From Staphylotrichum longicolle (Eukaryota > Ascomycota > Sordariomycetes > Sordariales > Chaetomiaceae), in assembly GCA_019096155.1 (NCBI GenBank), contig JAHCVI010000003.1, forward strand, positions 3,534,001-3,598,000: DNA of 64,000 nucleotides. The letters run 5' to 3'. The notes beneath the pieces are model-generated. The model saw only the letters and a list, made by a program, of their open reading frames with translations. It was not told where the DNA came from and did no database searches. A program made the translations under genes and the position numbers. Positions 42,927-55,479 of this stretch are shown one piece after another (position 1 is the stretch's first letter; each line of letters begins with the position of its first letter).

Positions 42927-45900
42927 TTATTGTTGGTTCTGCATGCTTCCTGCCTGAGCGGCGGCAAAACCTGGCGACTTTCTCATCGTCGAAAGTGGTC
43001 GAAATAATTGTGTCATGTCGAGCGTCACATCCTTGGCCCCGTACGACGCATCGATGTCTCCAACAGATCCCAGCTCCTCCCCTCGTGAAGCCCCGTCTGT
43101 CAAGACCCACTGCTTCACCGATTTCAAAAGGTGGATCACATAGGCGAACCGTCGGTCCGGTGCCATCTGCAAATCCGTTGTCCGCGTGCTCTTGAGAAGA
43201 TATGTCGCCAACCAGTAGAAGTGGATTCCATCCCTAGTGAAACCATACCGGCGGGGGTTGACGGCCGGGGACGGCGGGAACTGCGCAGCCATGTCGTGAT
43301 CCCAGTTGCTCTTGAACTTGTCCAGTGCCGTCATGAGCGCCTTGACTGTTCGCGCATCCAAGAGATTGGCCCCAAGGTCCACTGGAGTGGCCCGGCCGCT
43401 GTTGGGAGCGCTGGGGCTGCCTTGTGCCCCAACGAACCACGCGTGAGCCGGGACAGGCGTGCTTGAGCGGTTCAAAATCGCCGAGCCCCCCTCCAGCTGC
43501 GCTCGCCTCATGATGGCGAGAAGCGCATGAACCAGAATGAACTTGCCGAATAGGTTCGTGGACCCAGGTTGGATGTGATAGTTGCTGTCAAGGAGGGCCT
43601 TTAGCACCAAGTGGATTTCAGGCTGGTTGCTTCTCCGAGTGCCGTCAGGGTTGCGTATCCTGGCGGCATCTGGTCCGTGAAGTCCGAGTGCATCAGCGCA
43701 TTCATTCACGTCGCTCGCGTCCCAGGCCGCATCGTCCGCCGGCAGTGGGAGTCGGATCTCAAAGGGATCGAATTCGGGACCCGTGTTGAAGTACAATCCG
43801 AGAGCCACGTCGTAGACGAAAATCATACACATGGTCCGGATGCGCTTCTCCTGTTCCACCCAGGAGTGCCAGCTAAACTGGGACACCGGGAAATTTGCGA
43901 GCGAGAAATTAGGCTGGTGAACCAGACTATACACGGGTCCGTCCGTCGCGAGACGCAGTAGGCCAGCCTTGCGGGCGGATGACGCGATCAATGGGAACGT
44001 CCTCCGTGCCTTTTCGCGTTGCACTGGTGTGCCATGCCAAGTGAACAACACCTGGGTGAGCATGATTGCCTGCAGCTCCTCGAGATCCGTCTTGCTGCTC
44101 CCAAACGAAGCCCACTCGTACCCGGACTCTAAGCCGCCAACTTGCATCAGGGATGCAAACATGCGGGACGAGCCTTCGAGCGCTGCCTTGAGGAGGTCCA
44201 TAATCTCGCGGATGTTAGCTGCGGGGATTCGGTCCGAATAGCAAGCCCCGACACAGCACATGGCTGCGACGAGACCGACATGCGTCTCCAGCGCGCGGAA
44301 GGTGGGTATGTGAAGAATGGACAAGTGAGCATGGAAGTGAGTGTAATTCTCTAGAAATACTCGGACATTCTCGGAGTGGAAGTAGAAATCGAGGAAGCTT
44401 GACGTGGCGGGGTTGGCGGCGGCCGCCGAAGACTGCAAAAAGCCGAGGATCCTGCTGGAGAGTTGATGGTAAGAGTTAGGGTCGGACGACGGTACTCCCC
44501 ACGAGGGGAAGTGAAGTGAGTCGGTGAGATTGTCGCCAGGTATGCCACCGGCTCGCGTGGAGCCGTGGTTAGGCCCGGGTTTGGTTACGGTCTGCATCTG
44601 CCCCTGATCGGTATTAGGTGGGATCGTCTGGACGTAGGGAGGATGCGCACCAGCCTGGAACATTTGCGACCAATCGGTCGAGCCTGACCCTCCGAACATG
44701 GGCATGCCGTTCTGATTCTGCGGCATGCTGTAGTTGGCCAACTGCGGGTTGATGTTGGCCGTCATATTGTTAGCGACCTCGCCGCCATTGTACGTCTGAT
44801 CAAAGCTGCCGGGGCGCGTCGACTGGCCCATGACCGACTGCGTCATGCTTCTCCTATCGCGGTTCGCGTCGTCGGCAATCCTGTTGATGCTGCTAGATCT
44901 CGAGAGCTGGCTTTGATCGTTGGCCACGTTGCTCATGCCATCAGAAGCGGGAATGATGCCAAACGGATGAACCATTCCGTCGGCAGGCATGTTTCCCATA
45001 CCGTTGATATGACTAACATCGCCTTCAGTACCCATGGCCTTCTGCTGAGCAGCGGCATTCTTCTTGACATGAGCCTGGGGGTGACTCAGGTGGCTAGCTC
45101 CGGTCGGGTTGCCCCGGCGGACCGAGCACTTGATGAAATGGCGCTTGAGAATGTCGCTGCGCGAGAAGGTGTCGTGGCACAGGACACACATGTAGGGCCG
45201 GTCGCCAGTGTCTGCAGGGAGACGGTTAAATCACGCTCACAGAGCGAATCACCAAGACAGGAAAACAACGGAAACTCACGTCTCAGGAGGTGGCGCTTCA
45301 GGTGCTTCGCGTGCAGATACGTCTTGGTGCAGTGCGGGCAAGGGAACTTTCCGTCGGCGTCCTTCTGAGGGATCTGGCTCTTGGCCTGAGCCGAACCAGC
45401 AGCAGGTGCCGCGGGCCTGCCCGGGGCGCTGGGCAGAATGCCTCTGCGGCCCTGAGAGCCGACCACATGAGTCGGCTGCTCGCTGTCGGGCATCATCGAA
45501 GTCTGGGGCATCAGCGGGCTCTGGCCATAAGGCGAGTTCATGCCCGGCTGGGACATGACTCCACCGGCAGGCATGGGGCGGAGGACCGGTGGGGCCCGGC
45601 CACCAGCGGTAGCGGGGGCGGGAGCAATGGGCTGCGGGTGCGAGGCCGCGGTGGTGGTCTGCGGCATCATGCTCGACGAGGCGCCGGGATACGGCTGCTG
45701 CTGGTACGTGTTGTTGCCCATGATGGGATAGGTGCCGGTGCGGCCCGCGTTCTGCGGGGGCGGAGGCGGGTAGCTAGCCATGGTGCCCGTGGAACTCGGG
45801 GTGTTGGGCGTCGCCGGTGTTCTAGGAGTGTGGGGATAGCTCCCGTAGGGGCCTTGCTGCATAACCGGGTTGCTGGGCTGGAGCGGAGGCAGCGTGTGGG

Positions 45901-46048
45901 GAGGGGCTGCCGAAGACTGGTTCTGGTGGTGCTGGTGGACGTGGTGTCCGTGCTGTTGGGGGAGGTGCGGTGATGCTGCTGACGAAGAGGGATAAGAAGC
46001 CACCGTCGTGTTTATAGCATTCGCCGAGCCGTGAGGCAGACCTTCCAT
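42927..46048 (-). CDS. C2H2 zinc-finger transcription factor with fungal regulatory domain
   Basis: Predicted nuclear regulator, 1017 residues, minus-strand exons 45280-46048 and 42927-45211. Residues 1-230 are Pro/Gln/Ser/His-rich (activation-type, disordered). Two tandem fingers follow: CPHCTKTYLHAKHLKRH closing C-x2-C-x12-H-x3-H, and CVLCHDTFSRSDILKRHFIK, which ends in Cys (C-x2-C-x12-H-x3-C). The linker HTGDRP is split by the intron. After an Asn/Met/Gln-rich stretch the C-terminal half (from about FLDFYFHSENVRVFLENY) is helical and matches the fungal transcription factor regulatory domain. Upstream lies 9.1 kb without genes, which may be its regulatory region. Targets are unknown. I cannot name the orthologue safely. 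Confidence 0.9.
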
Positions 46049-49000
46049 AATCCGTCGCTCAAGAACCTAGAGGTGGCGAGCACAGAAAGACCATCCGAGC
46101 CGGGGCGCGAAGGGGCTTTGCGTGCTGCTGTCCGGGACTGAACGGCGACGTCGAGTGTCGCTGGCTGTGTTCGAGGCCTCGGAGACGCGGCAGGGCCGGG
46201 TTGGGTCTCGAGACAATCAAATCAGCCGTGCGGGTTGCACGCGACGATTGTTTGCTCGGTGACTGCACACACGAGCCGCCTGGGTTGACGTTGGCGATGT
46301 CGACTTCAGACCTTGACTTGGGGTTGTGGTTTGTCCCAAGTGCGAAATGCAGCAGCACGGGCGACGCGATGCAGTGCAATGCGATGCGTCGTCTGAGCAG
46401 AGTTGTGGGACCTGCAGGCGCGAGATGGAGTTTGTCGAGACGCGCGACGTGCTGGGGTGGAGAATACCCTAAGCGGGAAAATGAGGCTCAAGGGGAAAAG
46501 ACGTGGAAGTGGAGAGAAATGGGGAGGATTGAGTGGAAAGTCGGTGTGGGCACCACTTTTTTTTCGTGCTGCGCGTCCTCTTTTAATGTTTTGGCGGGAG
46601 CTGCCAGGCCCTTGGCTGATGCGCGGCGGGTGGCGGGCAGGGAGTGGGTTATTCGGTCCCCAGTGCGCGAGCAGCCGTTAGGTGCCTGGGTGGAGACAGC
46701 CTGGACCGGGACGTGGGAAAAATTCGAGGTCCCTCGAGAGAGGCAAATGACCTCGCTGCAGTTCCTTTGGCAGCGGAAAAACCGGGGCAGTCTCGGTGGA
46801 AAGCGTCTTCGCTTCCCGCTACCTCTTGCACCTCGTATACAGCGTTTGCGATCGCAATGGCTGCACGACGGAGCAGTGTTGTTATGGTGAAGAGAAGATG
46901 GGGCGCACGCGATGTGGAAGAGGAAAGGGAAAGTGGGTAAGAACCAAGGAAAGAGGCGGGAGGGAAAAATGGACGGGGGAGGGGTGCCACAAAATGCCAG
47001 GCGGGCTCGGTGGGTGCTTGGACCACCTTCGATTTGCAGGGCAAAAGGGGAGCAGGTGCGGGAGGGCGGGAATTACTGTAAATTATTGAAAGGAAGCAAA
47101 ATACGGCCAGTTCTTGCCTGTTTACGGGCTGGTTCGGCTTGGGGCAGGTACCTACCTACCTTCCTGGGACATAAAGTGCGCGCTTGCAGCAGGCTCATGT
47201 CATCGGATCGTGTCCTGACGAGCCTGTCTGCCTGGGCATGCTGCGATCATCCGGTATCGCACGCAACTTTTGTCCATAAAGCTCGCTTCTCGCCGCTGCG
47301 AGATCATCCCGTACGAAGGCCATGCGTTAGGCACGCAGTAGCGCCGTCTCCGTCTCTGTACGATACGATACAACAGGCACAGTCGAGAGCGATTGTGCCC
47401 CGTACCAAAGACCAGAAGCACACACAGCGGTCGTAGGGAGTGACCTCAACAAAGACAGTGTCGATTTACGCGCAAGACAGTTTTCAGAGGTTGCTGCTTT
47501 GGTGGGCCGAAGACCCTTGACGCCATGGCCTGAGGTGGGAGGCAGAAGCAGGGATGGCCGGTGCCAGTGGCAGGGAAAGGTGTTCCAAAGCAACCTCGAC
47601 GGCCTTGTCCTCACACCGTGAGGAAAAGGACATTGCCGGCCAGTGTCTCGGCGGAGACAGCACACATGTGATTGCGAAGCCAGGCTCACGTCTGCCCAAG
47701 AGCCCATTTTTCTGCAGTATTTGAGCCGGAATATATAAGGGAATCGCATTCCCGGTCTAGAACCCCTTGCCCATATTGACCTTGCCAACCCAGATATTTT
47801 CCTGAACAGCAGAAGATTGTCTCTGCCTGGCGTCCGTCGAGCATGTTTTACCCTGATCCGTCCTCTAGACCGGTGCTCAATGCTTCCAAGTTGATCATGA
47901 TGCTCGCCCCCGTCCCGACTTGTGCTAACCGTTCGCGGTAGCACCGACTCAACGCTAAGCCTGAGGAGGGCCTGTGTGACGTTGCTTTCTGACGGCCTCG
48001 TACTGTGCGCTTACTGTGCACGAAGGCGCCACTCGTTCCGCAGTTGCCACTCCGCCTCTGATTCCGACGTTGACAAGAACACGCAGCAGATGTCAGATCT
48101 CATCGGGCGGTCTTCAGACGGTGCGATGAAGTTTGGCGTGGCAAGCTGACCACGTTATGCGGTCAGGAATATGAGGATATTTATCATCACCCAAGCGTGT
48201 TAATTTGAGTCTCTGCTGTGTGTCACCACTGGTGATCGGTAGTTGATCGACGCCCTCTCAGCGCGATGCAAGGGAGACGGGGGTGTCGGAAACAGGACTC
48301 GCGGAAATAACGATTGATACATTTCAGCAGCAGAGCACCAGGAAACCGCCTTCACTCGGTTGGTGTACAGTGTACGTGCTACTCAGCTGCTATAGGGGTG
48401 CGGCAAAATTGGGCTGCTCCCGTCCGTCGTCAGCAGGACACAGCAGGCGTCTCATCACGAGTCGTAATCTTCTGGCGCGGTTTCTTCTTTCAAAACATCA
48501 AACTCGAACGCGAGACAAAAAGCCGGCCTCAAGAGCCAGCTCGATGGAAGGGGGTTCCCAGCACAGACGGACCAGTGCGCGCGTGGGAATCGTTAGCGTT
48601 GAATAAAGTTAGCGTGACTGGGGGGGTGGTTGGTTTTCAGGACCTCTGCTTTCGATTTTTCATCATCCGAGCCATCACTTCCGGATCATGGATGAATGGC
48701 GTGGCGGCCAAGGCGCGCGCGAGTTGCGGTGAGAGGGTGTCCTCAGGGTGCCCTTTTTGCTGTTTGCTACTGCCGCCGGGTGCGTCGGTAATCTGAAGGG
48801 CCGTCGGATGCTGGACCTGCATTCCTGGATCTCAGGTTCGTAATCAGAGCTCGTGTGGGTTGCAGAAGCTCAGTGGTGGCTCCTGTCGGTGCCGGCCCAG
48901 CGACAAGACCCCGTACGGTTTACGACCCTGAACGTTACCTTACTCTTGGTAATATTAGCGCAGACCAGTTTTCGCCTTTCTGCGCCATGCCAGGTGCGAC

Positions 49001-52000
49001 GGCCACCTACTTGGTGCGTGCATCAGCCCCTCCGCCGTGCCACATGTTCCACGACGGGAGGAGCTTCAAGTTCTCCATCACGATCCAAATCTGAGGAACG
49101 GCGGGGGCCCCTCTGCGGGTTGCTTGCCCGCCCGCTTTGCCTTGCCCGTTCCCCTCCCCCACCAGCCCGGGTGCCAAAACACCTGCCGCTCGAAGCGCAC
49201 ACGACGACGGGGCCGCCCACTTCCCTCCGCTCCGCTCTTGCCAGCAAGCGAATGCGGGAGATCCTGACAGATTCGGCGGAATGATGTGCAGCACCCACGA
49301 GTCAAGATTGTCGAGCGAAACTGGCCGAGACGGACACCCCTGCCCTGTTCCCTGTCTGCCTCGGCCTGTTCGTGTGCACCAGCGCAGGGGCCAAGAGCGC
49401 GAACTTGATGCCGAGCAGACAGATGTGCCTGAAGAACGAGCTCGCACTGTGTCTGCTTTGTACCGTTCCATCGGCGAACATGACGACAACTCGGCGACCC
49501 GGGCGCAGCTCAGGACGCTTGAGGATTGGGAAGCGGGAGGGCGGGGGGACAGGCGCTTTGTTAGTGCAGAGCCAAACCAAGCAGGCCTTTGCTGAGGCAA
49601 TGCCACGTCCGTGGACGGGTAGCATTCTGATTTGGCCGTTTTCCCCCCAAGGTGCCGCGGCCTCGGCGCACTGCGGCGATATCGGATGCCCCTCAACACG
49701 AGGGCAGAGGGAAATTTAGGGGAATCATGCATTCGAAGGACCTTGGCGAGGGAGACATCGCTACCGGGATCAATCTGTGTCTTTTGGCCAAGGAATGGTA
49801 CATACATCAAGCACGGCGACATGAGGGCGAGTGAGAGATCTGCCATATCGGCGATATTGTGTGCTGCGCGTCAGCCGCGCGCGTCGTGTTGGTGTGGAAC
49901 GGCAGCCGCGTCTTCGCATGGCGTCGGATGAAAGTGGTCCCCTTCAAGGGTCGAGTGGGGAGGTGGGCGATCCAAGAACTGAGGCTCTGGGAGGGTCTGT
50001 ATCGTGAACCCACTCCTGCGGGTTTCTTGTGCGACATATAAAAAATTGGAGTTATGAGGGGCCGGGTGTCTTCTAGAAGCCCGCGAGCTCCACCAAAAGA
50101 AGGATATCAATATCAACACTTGTGCTCCCCAACTTGGGGGGGTCGGCCACGGCGTCCATCAACCCTCCACGCGCACAATTCTCTCGACGTCTCGCTGCCG
50201 TGTCCTCGCGAGCTGGAGTATCGGGCCTTTCCCGGCAAAACCCCTCAGGAGAGGGGAAATTGCGCCAGCTGCGAAGGGCGTGCCACGTTGGCCCGCAACG
50301 AGTCAGGCTTGGACAGCGAGACAGCCCAACGTGCAGGACACCTGCCAAATCGAATTGAACCGCCGGCGGCCGCAACGACCGGCACCCCTCGGGCTGCTGG
50401 CTCCCAGAGGTGTTCGGAGGAGGCCGGCAGAGCGCTGCGGCATGGTTCGTCCACCAAGGAAACCATGGAAGGCCCTTGCCCTGTTCAAACCTTAGCTTCA
50501 GAATTGGCGTGGAGCCCGCCAAGCGCGCCGGGCACAACAAACGCCCGCTCGGTCTCGGTGGATCGGGTCAGCGATCTGCTCTGTTCTCGATCAGAATGGC
50601 TGCGTTGGTGCGTTCTGGTTTCCCGAAGTTTTGGCTGAATACCATGACGCAGAAGGACGGTCGGGTCGGCGTTAAAGCCGGGCAAATCCCGCCCAGCTCC
50701 ACCCCCATGCCAGATGTGGCGTTCACGATGCGAACCACAGGCGGAACCGACCCAGGGGTGTGCCAGGAGCTTAAAAAAGACGTGATCCCACATTCCGCGA
50801 CGACAGGCGTCGGATGCCTTGGGCTGTATGCGCTTGTCTGGGCTGTGCCGCATCAACAACGCCCCAGATCGTCGCGATTGCCGTGTCCGACTCTGCAGTC
50901 GTTCCATGGTGGCAGTCGGTGACGATTTCGGACGGACTCGACGGAACGCAGTCAGTCTTGTCACAGCCTCCTTGGCTCTCAAGTGAGTGATGGCAATTCG
51001 GCGATATGCTTGCATCACTTGCAGTCCGAACTTCCCCCGACGACAGGGTGCCGTCATCAGGCATCGGCGTCCCGCGCACCCCCCGCGTCTTCCATGCCGC
51101 GGGAAGCAGCAGGCTGCAAAATCCTACCTTCACATCAATGCTCAGTGCTCATCTCCGGAAAAACGGACCCATTCTCCAGAGCCCAGGGCAAAAAGCGAAT
51201 TGCGATGGTATTGTGAAACCGGTCCCTGCTCACCCGTCTTGAACGCTTGGGGGGCAAAGTTGGGGGTAAACGCTGCAACTTCAAGGGTTCGGCAACGCTT
51301 CACGGCATTTGTGGACCGAGATCCGGCGAGCAAATTGGCTGTGCTTCCGGTGACCGCCAGCGTTCTGACGAAACGAAAAATACGCCATTTCACTCTTCGC
51401 CCACGAGACATGACCCTTCGCGCGGCAACTTCCGGCACTGCTTGTTGTGTCCGTGTATCGAGTGCAAATGCATTCAGAATGCAAGAGCGTGGAATCGATT
51501 CGAAGCGCGATTCTAACGTCATGACACTCAAGCACATTCACCCACACACGCCCTCCCTAGCACCAAAAATCGTTCAGGGTTCGGCGGCACTTCCCAGAAC
51601 GGCTACCCGCCGCCCCCAATGGTGCGTCGGGCGATCGCCGCCTGGGATCTGGTTGTGCCTGTATTGGGCGCGCTAATTCTTTCCCAACCTCGGTCCGGCG
51701 GAGCCTAGCGGAGCAAATCTGCTGCTTGGTCGTCAGATAAACTTTCGCTTGACAATTTCCAAGCATTCCACCAAGAGGGGTGACGAAGTCCCGATTGTGT
51801 AGGTCGGGGGTTGCCGGTCCGTCGATATGCGCTCAGTTCACAGTAAAACCGCAAGAGCACAACAAACACGAGTTGCTGACACTCAGCACACATGCTCCTC
51901 GCGGCGCTTCACTTGGCACACAGTCCCACGGACTGTTCCCTCCGCGCGTGCTTGTGTTGTGCTGTGTTGTTGAGTCGGTTGGATTGCCCGATTTTCACAA

Positions 52001-55000
52001 CACGACACGGTTGGCATGCAGTCTGACACTGCCGCTCTTCCCCGGGCATGCACGACTCAAAAAGTCTCGACTGGGCAATGAACGGCAAGCCGCGCAAAAG
52101 TTGGACTCTGTAATTGTCTCAATGTTGGCATTGGCAGGATTGTCAGCAGCAACAAAGAAACCGGATTTTTGCAAGCATCCTGTCGCCTCGGATAACAAGA
52201 CTCCTAAACCAGCACTCGGGTCGGATCGTCGAGTTGTAAAGAACACACCAGCACAGATGTGTGCTTGTCTCTTTCTCTGTCCAACTATTCCCTTATGACT
52301 CTGACGCGAACATCGAGTCATGCCCACCCCTGATCCCGGAGTTACCTCCGATACGGAGTAGCTCGGACGCTTCCGACACCAAAACTTGCAAAAGACAGCG
52401 CGGGTTTTGTTGAGGCTTCCAGAATCGCCCGCGTGACGTGAGCGTCGCCCTGTTTGGGGGGGAATGAGCGCTTTGACTAGCCCCTTTCTCGCAGGTCGAG
52501 GGAAGGTTTGAATGGGCGGTCTGCCCGTAACGTGGCATCCCTGGCCTGGGCGCCCGATTTTCAGCAAGGGACTCTTCGGGGTGTACCCCCACCCTTTAGC
52601 CAATGGCATTTCCCGTTTGGGATATTTTTTATATTTTTTCCAGTCGGCAGGCTTGTGTAACGCAAGATCTGAGCCACCCGCTGGCTCGGCCCTGTTCCGC
52701 TTGCTGACTGGCTGCTGCGAGATTTCGCGCATGGGCACTGGACTGCGCACCGTGTCGGGGGGTGCTTCGTGCATGGACTGGTTTACCACAGTCGTAATGT
52801 CATCCCGCGCACTTTCGTTCCGGCAACCGCAAAATGACATCCAGGAATTGACGACCGTCGGCGGTTGGGCAGCGGAACATTGGTGCGCTGTCACGGTTGA
52901 ACTCGGCATAGCTACTGGACGCGACAGACTTTTGTTCCCTTGGCCCAGCGCCGAAATCCAAACAAAGATCGTTACCTCACAGCGCGGCTTCGTCGGCATC
53001 TGCCGTTTCTGGGCCCTGCCCTTGTGTGTAACGCCCATCGGGCCGTTTCGCCGTCATGTCTCCCTCACTGTCTTGCAGAAAGGGGTTGCAGGTGTGGGTT
53101 GTGGGTGTGTGCTGATGGTCAGGTCCGAAACCGAGCATCCTTTCTTACTTGACCTTGCCGATCGCACACTTTCTCTCTTGCAGTCAGTCAGGCACACATG
53201 CGCGCGAGTAAGGTGCCAGCGCCCAGCCCGTTTCATTGCCAATTTCGGGCGACGGTGAGGCAAAAGAGCAATCGGGACGCTAGTGCATCAAGGCCAGTTA
53301 AACTTCTTGCGTATTGGCTGTGAAACAATGGTTCGAAAAGACGGCAGTTGGGAACAGCCCGAGTCGCGTGCCCCTTCGACACCGCTCTCTTCTCTTGGCA
53401 GCGATATTCCATGATCGCGTTTTCCTCTCATACGTCGACGTTCTGTGTTTGAGGGCGCTGCTCGGAACCCGTCACTCTCCCCTCGGCTGGCCTGGAAACC
53501 TCAGCGTCGCTTCATCTTTTGGCTCCCCTGGCCCAAGTTCAGGGGGTAACCCCTGAAGCCATCACTCACCGACTTTGTCGGAGTGACCATCGATTTGAAA
53601 TGACAAAGCAATAATCAGAGCGAGGCGGTGGTATGTCTCGATTCGACCGAGATTGGGCCAACGACACGGTTTCGGTCGCCTCCTTCTGTCCGGAGTTGCC
53701 GTACCGCGGTTTGGTTGCGCGCCGAGATGATGGCGAGAAATGGTGTTTACTCATTGTCATTGGGCTGAGCCATTGCCGCCTCCCAGTCCTGATACTCGCC
53801 GCTTCCCTGCTACCCGGGACTTGGCCTGCACTGTGACATTCCACGAATGATGTCTACTTGGTAATGGGACACTTTGGAAGGAAGATGATACTCGACTACA
53901 CGTTACGCTACCGTAGCTGTAATCCTGGTGAAGGTATCTCGCTCAATCATCCTGGTCATGGCTCGTTAAGCAGGCCATGACCCGGGTCGGATAGCCTTTT
54001 TGCTCTGCAACCATGCAGACGTCGTCGTCATCAGGGGCCTGTCAAAAAATAAACATGCCACAACAAAGCCGGAGCGGTCGGGGAAAGCAGTGTCCTCACT
54101 CATCAACAGCACCGTTCAGGTTATTGACTTGTGTATGCATTACGTCGATGACGCGTACTCGTAAGCAGCCTCGTCCACGCCAAAGCCGAAGCCAAATCTG
54201 AGACCCGAGAACGACACACATGGTGAAACAAAATTCCTGTGCTGTCAGAGTTACCACGCATCGAAGGAGCAGTGTGTGTCGATAGGGGCAGAGCTTCACC
54301 ATCTCCGTGACCTAGAAACACAAACTAAACAGTGTGACGAGAAATATGGCAACCCAACTATACTCGGGTGTCTAAGGAGCATGTCTATCAAGCTCTCCAG
54401 ATGCTGCCTTGCTGCCATCGAAGGAAGTGGTCGATTGTGTGGCGGTTGTGAACATGATATGGTACCTGAGGACAGCAACGAACAGGATGCGCTGTGCCAA
54501 ACTCAAAGGGCAAACAAGATAGTGTTTTTTGATTCTCACCAGCGACGACGTCAAGTGACTTAAAAAGACCCTGCAGAAACATTTGCACTCTTCCAGTCAA
54601 AGCCGGGCATACATCCAACCGTCTTTTCAGTACCTTTATAAGAGGAGAAGAGTTTTCGTTTCGATATTCTACAACATCTAAGAAGTCAACAACCAATCCT
54701 GGATCCTTCTTCTGTGTCTTGCTTGACCGTTACTTCGAACGTTAAACCAACGAGCATTAGAAAAAAAAAAAAAAAGGACCGAAACCAATGGTCTCGACAC
54801 AATTTACTCCATCAAATCTGGGGTTGTTTGAGGTTGTGTTTCGCTATTGACTTTACAAACACGAATCCGAGGACATCTTGACTACTACTGTAAGCCGCAA
54901 TCACCCAACAGTTTCACCTTTCACATGAAAAACAAGAATCCTCAAAACAGCGACTCCGTCCATGTAACAAGGAACGTGAGCAGTAAACATCATTAAACCG

Positions 55001-55184
55001 GGTATCAACCGACGAGCAGACGACAAACCACAAACTTCCTCGCCCCTCCAAAACAAAATCACATCAGTGATCAACCCCCCTCCCATAAAACCCCGCCATA
55101 TCCAGCCTCAGCACCAACTGCTCAACACAACTCCCCTCTTTCCCGCCCCCACAGCCATCTTCTCCCCTAGACCCCTACACACCG
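46049..55184. other. 9.1 kb interval with no supportable gene
   Basis: No frame on either strand has domain-like composition. The longest, about 347 codons around 52-53 kb on the minus strand, reads as random sequence rich in Arg, Ser, Cys and Pro, and chains of smaller frames do not join through splice sites into anything recognisable. Base composition looks balanced, not strongly AT-rich, so it does not look like heavily RIP-mutated transposon sequence. Features seen: a poly-A run of 15 at 54761-54775 and, near the left edge, sequence that must hold the C2H2 gene's promoter. The right edge holds the 3' UTR of the GCP gene. Confidence 0.6.
54761..54775 (+). repeat. Poly-A run of 15
   Basis: Uninterrupted A homopolymer in non-coding sequence about 410 bases beyond the stop of the GCP5/6-like gene. 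It could be a remnant of a retroposed tail, but no element body or target-site duplication was found. Confidence 0.8.
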
Positions 55185-55431
55185 TCAGGAAAACCCCAAC
55201 CTTCTTCCTAAACAACCGATACAGCTCCTGATCCGACTCCCCCCCCCCTCTATTTCCCCCCCAACACCACCACCACCCCTATTCTTCTTCCCCCTCGCGA
55301 ACCGCAACACAACCCCAAATGTCTCCTCCAGCAAGCCCAGCACCGCCGCCTGCCGCTTCCGCAGCAGCAGCACCCCCGTCATCTCGTCCAGCACCGCCTC
55401 CTGCCGCGCGCGCACCGCGTCTGGACCGCAC

Positions 55432-55479
<48 letters not shown>

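Noticed and set aside
49007..49846. 279-codon minus-strand frame
   Set aside because: Overlaps several equally long frames on both strands, a sign of low stop density rather than coding; no motif seen.
51995..53038. 347-codon open frame on the minus strand in the 9 kb gene-free interval
   Set aside because: Composition is random (many Arg, Ser, Cys, Pro), no domain motif or start context, and no splice sites join it to neighbouring frames.
46049..55184. RIP-degraded transposon island as an explanation of the gene-free interval
   Set aside because: The sequence is not AT-saturated, TpA is not visibly dominant, and no terminal repeats or relic transposase/reverse transcriptase frames were found. 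A RIP index could not be computed here.
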